Positions 1-8,616 of a DNA stretch of 64,000 bases are shown in pieces. A program made the translations under genes and the position numbers. Under the pieces are notes generated by a model that saw only the letters and a list, made by a program, of their open reading frames with translations, had not been told where the DNA came from and did not search any database. The DNA lies in assembly GCF_000577615.1 (NCBI RefSeq), contig NZ_CBXX010000005.1:186001-250000 (forward strand), given 5' to 3'. The stretch's first letter is position 1, and every line of letters starts with the position of its first letter. This DNA comes from Herbaspirillum sp. RV1423. Its GTDB lineage: Bacteria > Pseudomonadota > Gammaproteobacteria > Burkholderiales > Burkholderiaceae_D.

Positions 1-1
1 G

Positions 2-298
2 CCGGTATCGATTATCCTGATGACGGCGCCGATCATCCTGCCGCCGTTGCGGGAAGCCGGGTTTGACCTGATCTGGTTCGGCATCGTCATGACCGTGGTC
101 ATGGAAATGGGCCTGATCCATCCGCCTGTCGGATTGAATTTATTCGTGATCAAGAACATCGCTCCCGACATTGCCCTGTCGGAAGTCATCAAGGGAACCA
201 TTCCGTTCCTGGCGCTGATGTTCCTGGCCGTGATCTTGTTGTGTATTTTTCCGGGTATTGCCACCGGCTTGCCTAATATCATCATGGGAGTGAAGTAG
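2..298 (+). CDS. TRAP transporter large permease (DctM-like), C-terminal fragment
   Basis: The gene begins before the window; about 98 C-terminal residues are visible and end at TAG (296-298). The segment is very hydrophobic and carries the signature MGLIHPPVGLNLFVIKN, typical of the last part of the DctM 12-TM permease of tripartite (TRAP) transporters in the inner membrane. mdcA starts at the very next base, so the permease is almost certainly co-transcribed with malonate decarboxylase. A role in malonate uptake is inferred from this position. It would replace the MdcLM or MadLM carriers found with other mdc operons. Substrate specificity cannot be read from the fragment. Confidence 0.85.
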   Translation, partial: PVSIILMTAPIILPPLREAGFDLIWFGIVMTVVMEMGLIHPPVGLNLFVIKNIAPDIALSEVIKGTIPFLALMFLAVILLCIFPGIATGLPNIIMGVK

Positions 299-1966
299 AT
301 GTCTGCCACCGGCCACGTCTGGAATCGTCGGCAAACCAATCGCAATGAACGCCTGGCGCGCGCAAGCGGCGTGCTGGGCAATTCGCTCGAAGGCAAGCTG
401 TTGCCGTCGGCGCGCATTGCCGATTTGCTGTACGCCGTCATCGAATCGGGCGATCGCGTTTGCCTCGAAGGCAACAACCAGAAGCAGGCCGACTTCCTGT
501 CGAAGGCGCTGGCCGGACTCGACCCGGCGCGCGTGCATGACCTGCACATGCTGTTCTCGGTGCTGGCCTTGCCGGAGCATCTGGATGTGTTCGACAAAGG
601 CATTGCCTCCAAACTGGATTTTTCTTTCTCCGGTCCGCAGGCGGGGCGGCTGGCCAAGCTGGCCTCGGCCGGGAAGCTCAACATTGGCGCCATTCATACC
701 TATCTGGAATTGTTCGGCCGCTATTTCGTCGACCTGACGCCGCGTGTCGCCCTGGTGGCGGCGCAGGCGGCGGATCGCTACGGCAATCTGTATACCGGCC
801 CCAACACCGAAGACACGCCGGCGATTGTCGAAGCCACCGCCTTCAGCAGCGGCATCGTCATCGCCCAGGTCAATGAAATCGTCGATGTGTTGCCGCGCAT
901 CGACATTCCGTCTGACTGGGTCAGCTTCGTGACCAAGGCGCCGACGCCGCATTACATCGAACCGCTGTTCACGCGCGACCCCGCGCAGATCTCGGAAATC
1001 CAGGTGCTCATGGCGATGATGGCCATCAAGGGCATCTATGCCGAATACGGCGTGCAGCGCCTGAATCACGGCATCGGCTTCGACACCGCCGCCATCGAGC
1101 TGATCCTGCCGACCTATGCCGAATCGCTCGGCCTGCGCGGCAAGATCTGCAAGCATTGGGCGCTCAATCCGCATCCCGCATTGATCCCCGCCATCGAAGC
1201 CGGCTTCGTCGAGTCGATCCATTCCTTCGGTTCGGAACTGGGCATGGAGGACTATATCCGCGCGCGTCCCGACGTCTTCTTCGTCGGCCCGGACGGCTCC
1301 ATGCGCAGCAACCGGGCCTTTTCGCAGACCGCAGGCCATTACGCCTGCGACATGTTCATCGGTTCGACCTTGCAGATCGACCTGCAGGGCAATTCGTCGA
1401 CCGCGACATTGGGACGCATCGCCGGTTTCGGCGGCGCACCCAACATGGGCGCCGACGCGCGCGGCCGCCGTCACGCCAGTCCGGCCTGGCTCAAGGCCGG
1501 CCAGCAGGCAAGGGTCGGCAAGAACACCATTCCGCGCGGCCAGAAGCTGGTGGTGCAGACGGTGGAAACCTTCCGCGAACACATGCAGCCGGCCTTCGTC
1601 GAGCGGCTCGACGCCTGGCAACTGGCCGAACAGGCCAGGATGCCGATTCCGCCGGTCATGATCTACGGCGACGACGTTACCCATATCCTGACCGAAGAAG
1701 GCATCGCCAACCTGCTGCTGTGCCGCACCGACGAAGAGCGTGAACAGGCGATTCGCGGCGTCGCCGGCTACACGCCGGTCGGCCTGGCGCGCGACAAACG
1801 CATGGTGGAAAATCTGCGCGACCGCGGCATCATCCGCCGCGCCGAAGACATGGGCATCGACAAGCGCCTCGCCACGCGCGACCTGCTGGCGGCCAAGAAC
1901 ATGAAGGATCTGGTGCGCGCTTCCGGCGGCCTGTACAACCCGCCCAAACGTTTCAGGAACTGGTGA
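299..1966 (+). CDS. mdcA: Malonate decarboxylase subunit alpha (acetyl-ACP:malonate ACP transferase)
   Basis: A 555-residue cytoplasmic protein of the length usual for MdcA. The N-terminus (WNRRQTNRNERLARA) and the CoA-transferase-like body match the family. MdcA swaps acetyl for malonyl on the thiol of the MdcC acyl carrier protein, the first step of biotin-independent malonate decarboxylation. The ATG follows directly on the permease stop, with GGGAG about 8 bases upstream as ribosome binding site. It heads a tightly packed operon with mdcC, D, E, G, B and H. No frameshift or missing region is visible. Confidence 0.96.
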   Translation: MSATGHVWNRRQTNRNERLARASGVLGNSLEGKLLPSARIADLLYAVIESGDRVCLEGNNQKQADFLSKALAGLDPARVHDLHMLFSVLALPEHLDVFDKGIASKLDFSFSGPQAGRLAKLASAGKLNIGAIHTYLELFGRYFVDLTPRVALVAAQAADRYGNLYTGPNTEDTPAIVEATAFSSGIVIAQVNEIVDVLPRIDIPSDWVSFVTKAPTPHYIEPLFTRDPAQISEIQVLMAMMAIKGIYAEYGVQRLNHGIGFDTAAIELILPTYAESLGLRGKICKHWALNPHPALIPAIEAGFVESIHSFGSELGMEDYIRARPDVFFVGPDGSMRSNRAFSQTAGHYACDMFIGSTLQIDLQGNSSTATLGRIAGFGGAPNMGADARGRRHASPAWLKAGQQARVGKNTIPRGQKLVVQTVETFREHMQPAFVERLDAWQLAEQARMPIPPVMIYGDDVTHILTEEGIANLLLCRTDEEREQAIRGVAGYTPVGLARDKRMVENLRDRGIIRRAEDMGIDKRLATRDLLAAKNMKDLVRASGGLYNPPKRFRNW

Positions 1967-1967
1967 T

Positions 1968-2279
1968 ATGGAAACCTTGAATTATCGTTTTGAAAACGGC
2001 ACCCGCAAGCTGTCCGCCAAAGCGGAACTGGTCGGCGTGGTCAGCTCGGGCAACCTTGAAGTGCTGATCGAACCGGCCGATTTGCAGGGCGCCTGCAGCG
2101 TCGAGATCAAGACCGCCGCACGCGGCTTCGGTGCGATCTGGGAAGCCGTCATCGGCGACTTCCACAAGCGCTGGCAACTGGCCGACACGCGCATCTCGAT
2201 CAACGACATGGGCGCCACCCCGGCCGTGGTCAGCCTGCGCCTGGATCAGGCGGTGGAATCGATGGTGGAGGCCGCATGA
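1968..2279 (+). CDS. mdcC: Malonate decarboxylase acyl carrier protein (delta subunit)
   Basis: A 103-residue protein starting one base after the mdcA stop. It is the dedicated acyl carrier protein of malonate decarboxylase. It carries 2'-(5''-phosphoribosyl)-3'-dephospho-CoA on a serine rather than 4'-phosphopantetheine. The stretch VVSSGNLEVL around residues 24-33 matches the conserved SG(D/N)LEVL attachment region, so Ser27 is the likely attachment site (inference from family alignment). The start of mdcD overlaps its stop by 4 bp, indicating translational coupling. Confidence 0.93.
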   Translation: METLNYRFENGTRKLSAKAELVGVVSSGNLEVLIEPADLQGACSVEIKTAARGFGAIWEAVIGDFHKRWQLADTRISINDMGATPAVVSLRLDQAVESMVEAA

Positions 2280-3190
2280 CATCAACCCGGAGTTCCAGTT
2301 ACCTCGAAGCCAATGCCCGCGAACGCATCGCGCAAGTGTTCGACGCCGGCAGTTTTGAAGAATTCCTGCCGCCGGCCAAACGCATCGTCAGTCCGCATCT
2401 GGGGCAACTCGACGCGCCGGTGTCGTTCGACGACGGCGTCGTGGTCGGCCGCGCCAGCCTCAATGGCGCCAAGGTATTTGCGGCGGCGCAAGAGGGCGGT
2501 TTCATGGGCGGCGCGGTCGGCGAGGTGCACGGCGCCAAGCTGGTCGGTTTGCTCAAGCGCGCCGTGCAGGAAAAGGCCGAAGGCGTCATCCTGCTGCTCG
2601 AAACCGGCGGCGTGCGCCTGCATGAAGCCAATGCCGGCCTGATCGCCGTGTCGGAAGTGATGCGCGCCGTGCTCGACACGCGCGCCGCCGGCATTCCGGT
2701 CATTGTGCTGGTGGGCGGCTCCAACGGCTGTTTCGGCGGCATGGGCATCGTTGCGCGCTGCGCCAACGCCATCATCATGTCGGAAGAAGGCCGCCTGGCG
2801 ATGTCCGGGCCGGAAGTCATCGAGACCGCCAACGGCGTCGAGGAATTCGACTCGCGCGACCGTGCGCTGGTATGGCGCACCACCGGCGGCAAGCATCGCT
2901 ATCTGCTGGGCGATTGCCAGGGCATAGTCGCCGACGACACCGCGGCCTTCCGTGCTGCGGCGTCGCAGACCTTGCAAGGATTCAAAGGTAATCCGACCGC
3001 GCTGACGCTGCAAGCGCTGGAAGCCGAACAGGCCATGCTCGAACAACGCATTGCGCGCTTCGGCGACGCCGGCGATCCGCAGGAGATCTGGGAGCGCCTG
3101 GGCGTCGGCAACGCAAAGGATATCCCGATGCTGGAGGCCGGACCTTTCGTCGATCTGGTCGCAAGCCATCGCGTGAAGGGAACACCATGA
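2276..3190 (+). CDS. mdcD: Malonate decarboxylase subunit beta
   Basis: A 304-residue carboxyltransferase-fold (crotonase-like) subunit. Together with MdcE it decarboxylates malonyl-S-ACP to acetyl-S-ACP. The glycine-rich VGGSNGCFGGMGIVARCAN region (about residues 142-160) and GGVRLHEANAGL are characteristic of the biotin-independent decarboxylase beta subunit. The ATGA overlap with mdcC and a 4-bp overlap with mdcE place it in the middle of a coupled operon. The length is slightly above usual because of a C-terminal extension (EQRIARFGDAGDPQEIW) also known in proteobacterial MdcD. Confidence 0.95.
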   Translation: MTSTRSSSYLEANARERIAQVFDAGSFEEFLPPAKRIVSPHLGQLDAPVSFDDGVVVGRASLNGAKVFAAAQEGGFMGGAVGEVHGAKLVGLLKRAVQEKAEGVILLLETGGVRLHEANAGLIAVSEVMRAVLDTRAAGIPVIVLVGGSNGCFGGMGIVARCANAIIMSEEGRLAMSGPEVIETANGVEEFDSRDRALVWRTTGGKHRYLLGDCQGIVADDTAAFRAAASQTLQGFKGNPTALTLQALEAEQAMLEQRIARFGDAGDPQEIWERLGVGNAKDIPMLEAGPFVDLVASHRVKGTP

Positions 3191-3903
3191 ACTGGCAAAC
3201 ACTGGCGGACGATTTGTTTCCGCAAGGTCACAGCATCACCGAGAAGGCGGACTTCCTCTCCGGCACCGCGCAGGTCGACGGCGACATCGTCGCCGTGGTC
3301 GGCACCACCGGCCACACGCCGATCGGCATCGAGATCGCCTTGGCGCAGGCGCAGGCCATCCTGCAGACCGTGCGCGAACATCCGGGCCGCCCCATCGTCA
3401 TTCTGGTCGACACGCAAGGCCAGCGCCTGCGCCATCGCGACGAGATGCTGGGCATCAACAGCTACATGGCGCATCTCGGCAAATGCATCGACCTGGCGCG
3501 CCGCGAAGGCCACAAGATCATCGGACTGGTCTACGATCAGGCGCTGTCGGGCGGCTTCATCACCAGCGGACTCATGGCCGACGCCTCCTACGCCTTGCCG
3601 AACGCCACCATCCGCGTAATGGGCTTGCCCGCCATGGCGCGCATCACCAAGGTGCCGGAAGAACGTCTGGTCGAGCTGGCCGGGAGCAACCCGGTGTTTG
3701 CGCCCGGTCCGGAAAACTACCGCCGCATGGGCGGCGTCGCCGACATCTGGAACGGCGACGTGGCCGAACAATTGAAACAGGCGCTGGCTAAGGCAGACAA
3801 CAAGGACCAGCGCGCCGCCCTCGGCCTGCAACGCGGCGGCCGCAACTGGTCGCAGCGCGTGGTCGACGCCATCGTCAGCGGCAGCGATGTCCAGCCTCTA
3901 TAA
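3187..3903 (+). CDS. mdcE: Malonate decarboxylase subunit gamma
   Basis: A 238-residue partner of MdcD with a second crotonase/carboxyltransferase fold. Motifs include VDTQGQRLRHRDEMLGIN and the glycine-rich ALSGGFITSGLMADASYALP, which forms the oxyanion hole in this family. MdcD and MdcE form the catalytic decarboxylase. The start codon overlaps the mdcD stop by 4 bp, and mdcG begins inside its last 17 bases, so expression is coupled on both sides. Nothing looks truncated; the protein is a little shorter than some homologues. Confidence 0.94.
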   Translation: MNWQTLADDLFPQGHSITEKADFLSGTAQVDGDIVAVVGTTGHTPIGIEIALAQAQAILQTVREHPGRPIVILVDTQGQRLRHRDEMLGINSYMAHLGKCIDLARREGHKIIGLVYDQALSGGFITSGLMADASYALPNATIRVMGLPAMARITKVPEERLVELAGSNPVFAPGPENYRRMGGVADIWNGDVAEQLKQALAKADNKDQRAALGLQRGGRNWSQRVVDAIVSGSDVQPL

Positions 3904-4582
3904 ACGGCATGGCCTGGTCTGGCTGAACGCGGACGGCTGGCGCGAGGCGCTTGGGCGCGCCGCCGAGCCGCATTGCGTCGCCGTGCGGCGCTGGCAACAG
4001 AACGACTGGCCGGCAGTGATTCGTCGCAACGACGCGGATTGCGCGGCGGGCGACATCTGCCTCGGCATCGCATTGCCGCCCGACCGGGACGGCGTCAAGC
4101 TGCGCGTGCCTTTGTGCGTCGGCTTGGCTGGCGTGCGTGAGATGCGCCCCCCGCTGGCTATTCCTGAAGTCGTCATGCATGCAGCCTTGCCGTGGCGAAC
4201 GGCCTTGTGCGATTTGCACGATGCTGCCGCCGCGCAAGGCTTGTCGCTGCGCGTGTACGGATCGCTCGCCTTGCAGGCGATCACCGGCCAGCCTTACCTG
4301 CGGCTGGCGTCGGATATCGATGTCCTGTTTTGCCCAGACAACGCCGATCAGTTGTCGCGAGGGATGCGGTTGCTCACGTCCTATGCGGCGAAGTTGCCGC
4401 TCGACGGCGAAGTGGAGTTTCCCGACGGCGCCGCCGTGTCATGGAAAGAGTGGGTACAGGCGAGCGATAGTGTTGCCGGCGTGGACAACAACCGCGTCCT
4501 GGCCAAACGCAGCAGCGACGTGGCATTGTTGCGCGTCGGCGATCTGCTTGCCGCGCTGGAGGCGAACGCGTGTCCGACCTGA
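3887..4582 (+). CDS. mdcG: Malonate decarboxylase holo-ACP synthase (phosphoribosyl-dephospho-CoA transferase)
   Basis: A 231-residue nucleotidyltransferase. It attaches the MdcB-made triphosphoribosyl-dephospho-CoA prosthetic group to the serine of MdcC. The family signature is YGSLALQAITGQPYLRLASDIDVLF at about residues 124-148, where GS and DID are the nucleotidyltransferase catalytic elements (two metal-binding aspartates in SDID). The N-terminal KRHGLVWLNADGW is also typical. It overlaps mdcE by 17 bp and mdcB by 13 bp. Confidence 0.92.
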   Translation: MSSLYKRHGLVWLNADGWREALGRAAEPHCVAVRRWQQNDWPAVIRRNDADCAAGDICLGIALPPDRDGVKLRVPLCVGLAGVREMRPPLAIPEVVMHAALPWRTALCDLHDAAAAQGLSLRVYGSLALQAITGQPYLRLASDIDVLFCPDNADQLSRGMRLLTSYAAKLPLDGEVEFPDGAAVSWKEWVQASDSVAGVDNNRVLAKRSSDVALLRVGDLLAALEANACPT

Positions 4583-5508
4583 CCCACGCAGACTGCATGC
4601 CGGCCATGCTGTTGCCGGCGGCGGTGCATTACACCGAACGGCGCCGCCGGCTCCGGCAGCAGCAGGCATTTTGCCGCTATCTTGCACGCGCGGCCGTGCG
4701 CAGCCTGCATCAGGAACTGACGCTATATCCCAAGCCGGGTCTGGTATCGCTGGTCGATAACGGCAGCCATGACGACATGGATGCGTCGACTTTCATGCGC
4801 AGCCTGTTTTCGCTTCGGCATTATTTCGCCGCCATCGCCGAAGCCGGCATGGCAGGCGCTTCCTTCACCGAACTCAAATGCCTCGGCATCAAGGCGGAGC
4901 AGCGCATGCTGCAGGCCACCGATGGCGTCAATACGCATCGCGGCGCCATTTTTTGCCTCGGCATGCTGTGCGCTGCGATGGCCTGTTGCCGTGGCCAGGA
5001 CATGCCGCTGTCGCCGCAGGCGATACGCGCGACCTTGCTGATTCGCTGGGGTGATGCGCTCACGGCGCACACCGGCGCGACAGGTGCCGGCGAGACCGGC
5101 AGCAACGGTTTGCGCGTCGCCGCCAGCCATGCCGTCGGCGGCGCGCGCGAAGAGGGCGCGCTGGGCTTTCCGTCGGTCTTTGAAATCGCCTTGCCGCAAT
5201 TGCAGGCGACGATCGCCGCCGGGCGCGACTGGCAATGCGCGAAGGTGGATGCCTTGTTTGCGCTGATGGCGCATATCAGCGACACCAATGTCTATCATCG
5301 CGGCGGCAGCGCCGGCGCCGCGATCGTGCAGGAACACAGCCGCGCTTTCCAGGCTTGCGGCGGCACCGCCGACATCGCCTGGTTGGCGCGCGCCGAAGCA
5401 TCCCACCGCGCATTCGTCCGTCATCGCCTGTCGCCGGGCGGCGCCGCCGATTTGCTGGCGGCGGCTTGCCTGATACATGCCGTTTGCCGCGGCGACGCCA
5501 AAGCATGA
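4570..5508 (+). CDS. mdcB: Triphosphoribosyl-dephospho-CoA synthase
   Basis: A 312-residue CitG/MdcB-family enzyme. It condenses dephospho-CoA with ATP to give 2'-(5''-triphosphoribosyl)-3'-dephospho-CoA, the prosthetic-group precursor used by MdcG. Visible family motifs are LYPKPGLVSLVDNGSHDDMD, GVNTHRGAIFCLG and DTNVYHRGG. The start is GTG at 4570, inside the last codons of mdcG. The stop overlaps the mdcH ATG (ATGA at 5505-5508). Its position between mdcG and mdcH differs from the Klebsiella/Pseudomonas order, where mdcB lies directly after mdcA. Confidence 0.93.
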   Translation: MSDLTHADCMPAMLLPAAVHYTERRRRLRQQQAFCRYLARAAVRSLHQELTLYPKPGLVSLVDNGSHDDMDASTFMRSLFSLRHYFAAIAEAGMAGASFTELKCLGIKAEQRMLQATDGVNTHRGAIFCLGMLCAAMACCRGQDMPLSPQAIRATLLIRWGDALTAHTGATGAGETGSNGLRVAASHAVGGAREEGALGFPSVFEIALPQLQATIAAGRDWQCAKVDALFALMAHISDTNVYHRGGSAGAAIVQEHSRAFQACGGTADIAWLARAEASHRAFVRHRLSPGGAADLLAAACLIHAVCRGDAKA

Positions 5509-6440
5509 ACCAGCGCTTTGCCGTTCTTTGTCCCGGCCAGGGCGGACAGCATCCCGCCATGTTCGACCTGCTGCGCAACGATGCGCGCGGCAATGCGATA
5601 TTGCAGCGTTACGCGTTGGACCGGCGGCTCGGCCATCCGCTCGACGCTGTCTTGCAAGACGACCGCCTACTGTTCGCCAATCGTCATGCGCAGGCGCTGG
5701 TGGCGGCTGCGGGATTGGCTGCATGGGAAGCGTTGCGTGAGGCGCTCCCGGCGCCGGCGCTGGTTGCCGGTTACAGCATCGGCGAACTGACCGCCTATGG
5801 CGTCGCCGACGCGCTTGCGCCGACGGATGTCCTCGATCTTGCGATTGCACGCGCCGGCTATATGGATGCCTGTCTGGCGCATGCGCCGCAACAACAGGGC
5901 CTGATGTCGGTCGGCGGTATGCGGACTGACGAGGCGCAGGAAGTGCTGCGGCGGCATGGCGCCTTCATGGCGATCGAAACCGGATTCGACACGCTGATCG
6001 CGGGCGGCCGCAGCGAAACCTTGCTGGCCGCGCAGCGGCAGTTCGAGGCTGCCGGCGCCAGAACCGGCATGTTGCCGGTAGGTATCGCTTCGCATACGCC
6101 CTTGATGGAAACGGCGCTGGCGCCGTTTGCCGAAGCGCTGCATGCGGCATCATTCAACGACCCCGCCGTCGCGGTGCTTGCTGGTATTTCAGGGCAGGAA
6201 ATCCATGACAAGGAGGCAGCGCGAAGCGCACTCGCGCAACAGCTCACGCATGCCATACGCTGGTCGTCATGCATGGATGCCTGCGCCGAACGCGGCATTG
6301 GCATGGCGCTCGAACTGGGACCTGGATCGGCCCTGTCGCGCATGCTGCGCGAGCGTCATCCACATATCGAATGCCGCTCGCTCTCCGATTTCCGCAGTCT
6401 GGCCGGAGCGCAAAAGTGGCTGCAAAGCAGGCTCGCCTGA
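5505..6440 (+). CDS. mdcH: Malonyl-CoA:ACP transacylase (malonate decarboxylase epsilon subunit)
   Basis: A 311-residue acyltransferase of the FabD fold. It primes the MdcC prosthetic thiol with a malonyl (then acetyl) group. The N-terminus LCPGQGGQHPAMF and the nucleophile elbow GYSIGELTAYG are present, with Ser91 as the likely catalytic serine. The ATG overlaps the mdcB stop in ATGA. The longer upstream open frame is not needed. It is the last gene of the mdc operon and is followed at once by a terminator-like hairpin with a T run. No mdcR regulator lies next to it. Confidence 0.94.
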   Translation: MNQRFAVLCPGQGGQHPAMFDLLRNDARGNAILQRYALDRRLGHPLDAVLQDDRLLFANRHAQALVAAAGLAAWEALREALPAPALVAGYSIGELTAYGVADALAPTDVLDLAIARAGYMDACLAHAPQQQGLMSVGGMRTDEAQEVLRRHGAFMAIETGFDTLIAGGRSETLLAAQRQFEAAGARTGMLPVGIASHTPLMETALAPFAEALHAASFNDPAVAVLAGISGQEIHDKEAARSALAQQLTHAIRWSSCMDACAERGIGMALELGPGSALSRMLRERHPHIECRSLSDFRSLAGAQKWLQSRLA

Positions 6441-6441
6441 G

Positions 6442-6463
6442 GCCGCGAGAAGGGCGGTTTTTT
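6442..6463 (+). terminator. Probable intrinsic terminator of the mdc operon
   Basis: Directly after the mdcH stop, a short GC-rich stem (GCCGC, loop GAGAAGG, GCGGT) is followed by TTTTTT. The stem is only 5 bp with one G-T pair, so it may be moderate in strength. Confidence 0.6.
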
Positions 6464-6760
6464 CTTACTCATCCAACCTACCGGGCAGACCTTACTTGAC
6501 TAAACGTCAAGTTTTGCACATCTCTCGTGAAAACGCGAATGTACGCTTGAAATGTAACTATCAATTGGGTACATTGGACCCGTCATTAAGCATCTGCAAC
6601 AATCATAAAAATTCGCAACAGCATAGCTACCGGGAACAGTAGGTCCACATCCGGCGTTCACGACGCAAATAACAGAAACGAAGAAGCTCATGTGAGACAT
6701 TGTTGACGGGAGCAAAAAAGCGCGCGACCAACTTACGGATCCGACGTACGGGCATAAGCT
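6464..6760. other. Intergenic region between mdcH and the histidine kinase
   Basis: About 300 bases without a convincing gene. It contains a second hairpin, CTTGAC-TAAAC-GTCAAG followed by TTTTG at 6495-6515, which could act as a back-up terminator in either direction. The remainder is AT-richer than its surroundings and presumably holds the promoter of the signalling genes starting at 6761. I see no clear -35/-10 pair and no good Shine-Dalgarno in front of 6761. Confidence 0.5.
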
Positions 6761-8122
6761 ATGACTTCACAAGTCTCTGGAACGGAGATTGCAGATTTTC
6801 AACTGTTATTTGAATCGGTACCGGGACTGTTCCTGGTTCTGTTGCCGGACCTCACCATCATTGCCGCCAGCGATGCCTACGTACAGGCGACCCTGACCAT
6901 ACGAGAGCAGATCGTCGGCCGCCATCTGTTTGACGTATTCCCCGACAACCCAGACGATCCGGCAGCGGACGGCGTCGCCAATTTGCGCCGTTCGCTGGAG
7001 CGTGTGCTGGCGAACAAGACCCCCGACGCCATGGCGATGCAGAAGTACGACGTACCGAGGCCGGACGGCAAGGGCTTCGAGGAGCGTTACTGGAGCCCGT
7101 CCAATTTCCCCGTTTTCGGCGATGACGGCAACGTCCGCTACATCATGCACCGCGCCGAGGACATCACTTCGTATGTGCAACTGAAAAAGGACCGGCAGGA
7201 GCTGGGTCGCCTGCACGACCAGCTACAGGCACAGACCAGCGCGGAAGAACTGGAATTGCCGGCGCTGGCGGACGACATCAACGCCAGCACCAAACACCTG
7301 CATGCGTTGAACCGCGCATTGAAACTGGAACTGCTGGCGCGCAACAAGCTGGAAGACGCCAACCGGGAACTGACGCGGGAACTGAAAAGCAATATTGAGA
7401 AACTGGAATCCAGCAACAAGGAGCTGGAAAGTTTCAGCTATTCGGTTTCGCATGATCTGCGCGCCCCCCTGCGCGCCGTCGATGGCTTCGCGCGCATGCT
7501 GGAAGAAGATATCGCGGCCCAGCTCGATGATGAGGGAAGGCGCAAGCTTCAGGTCATCCGCGACAACACCCGCAACATGGGACGGTTGATCGATGAGTTG
7601 CTGGAGTTTTCGCGTCTCGGCAGGAAAGAACTCAACTATGGCCATATCGATATGGGCGCGCTGGCGAAGGCCGCCTTCAATGAAGCCGACAATGCGGCCA
7701 CGGACAAGATGGCGATGAACGGGGCGACGCTGACGATGGGTGAGTTGCCCGCGGCGACAGGCGATCTCGTGCTGATCAAGCAGGTCTGGTCCAATCTGCT
7801 GTCCAATGCGCTCAAGTTCAGCGCAAAGCGCGAGCAGCCGCATATCGATATCAGCGGCGCAGCCAAAGACGGCGAGCTGACTTATACGGTGCGCGACAAT
7901 GGCGCCGGGTTCGACATGCGCTATTACGACAAGCTGTTCGGCGTTTTCCAGCGCCTGCATCGCATCAGCGAGTTTGAAGGCACGGGCGTCGGACTGGCCA
8001 TCGTATATCGCATCGTGAGCCGCCACGGCGGTCGCGTCTGGGCTGAAGGCACGGTCGGTGAAGGCGCTGCGTTCCACTTCACGTTGCCAACAACAAGGGA
8101 GCCGGCGCATGAACAATTTTGA
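6761..8122 (+). CDS. PAS-domain sensor histidine kinase
   Basis: A 453-residue soluble kinase with no obvious transmembrane segment. The order is an N-terminal PAS domain (about 10-140), a coiled-coil linker rich in Leu/Glu/Lys (about 145-220), a HisKA domain with [17 protein letters not shown] (His231 is the likely phosphorylation site), and a C-terminal HATPase with [11 protein letters not shown] (N box), [18 protein letters not shown] (G1/F box) and [12 protein letters not shown] (G2). This arrangement is that of phytochrome-like and light- or redox-sensing kinases with Rcp1-type regulators. The next gene, an Rcp1-like receiver, overlaps its 3' end by 14 bp and is the probable partner. The ligand of the PAS domain is unknown. 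Confidence 0.9.
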   Translation: MTSQVSGTEIADFQLLFESVPGLFLVLLPDLTIIAASDAYVQATLTIREQIVGRHLFDVFPDNPDDPAADGVANLRRSLERVLANKTPDAMAMQKYDVPRPDGKGFEERYWSPSNFPVFGDDGNVRYIMHRAEDITSYVQLKKDRQELGRLHDQLQAQTSAEELELPALADDINASTKHLHALNRALKLELLARNKLEDANRELTRELKSNIEKLESSNKELESFSYSVSHDLRAPLRAVDGFARMLEEDIAAQLDDEGRRKLQVIRDNTRNMGRLIDELLEFSRLGRKELNYGHIDMGALAKAAFNEADNAATDKMAMNGATLTMGELPAATGDLVLIKQVWSNLLSNALKFSAKREQPHIDISGAAKDGELTYTVRDNGAGFDMRYYDKLFGVFQRLHRISEFEGTGVGLAIVYRIVSRHGGRVWAEGTVGEGAAFHFTLPTTREPAHEQF

Positions 8123-8555
8123 AAAGATCGACATCCTTCTGGTGGAGGACAATCCCTACGATGCCGAGCTGTCGATGCGCGCATTGAAAAAGAAAAAGCT
8201 CGCCAACAAGGTCGAGTGGGTGCAGGATGGCGCCGACGCGCTCGATTTCATTTTTTGTACCGGCATTTATGCCGGACGTCCCAAGGGCGAGTTGCCCAGG
8301 TTGATCCTGCTCGACATCAAGCTGCCCAAGGTCAGCGGCATCGACGTGCTGCGCCGGATCAAGGCGGATCCCGTCACCAGATCGATACCGGTGGTCATGC
8401 TGACATCGTCGGCGGAAGGCCAGGACCTCGCCGAGTGCTACCAGCTCGGCGTCAACAGTTACATCGTCAAACCGGTCAATTTTGAGAGCTTTCAGGAAGA
8501 GGTCGAAAAGGCCGGTTTCTACTGGATGCTCGTCAACAAGGTGCCGGCATCTTGA
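8109..8555 (+). CDS. Single-domain response regulator (Rcp1-like)
   Basis: A 148-residue stand-alone receiver domain. Asp69 in LLDIKLPK is the predicted phosphoacceptor, T99/S100 in MLTSSAEG the switch residue, and Lys121 in YIVKPVNF the conserved lysine. There is no output domain, as in Rcp1/CheY-like regulators paired with phytochrome-type kinases. The ATG at 8109 lies inside the last codons of the kinase gene, indicating translational coupling. It is followed after 61 bp by the EAL-domain gene, so it may act as a phosphorelay intermediate. Confidence 0.9.
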   Translation: MNNFEKIDILLVEDNPYDAELSMRALKKKKLANKVEWVQDGADALDFIFCTGIYAGRPKGELPRLILLDIKLPKVSGIDVLRRIKADPVTRSIPVVMLTSSAEGQDLAECYQLGVNSYIVKPVNFESFQEEVEKAGFYWMLVNKVPAS

Positions 8556-8616
8556 AGCGGGCGGCAACGGCAGCAGCAACAGCAACAGCGACAGCAGCAA
8601 CAAACGGGGCAAGGGG

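Noticed and set aside
140-1684. Long open frame on the minus strand opposite mdcA
   Set aside because: A shadow frame of a GC-rich gene: His/Gly/Arg-rich translation, no family motifs, and mdcA is unambiguous on the other strand.
6495-6515. CTTGAC/GTCAAG hairpin as an operator
   Set aside because: It is followed by TTTT and lies downstream of mdcH; a back-up terminator explains it better.
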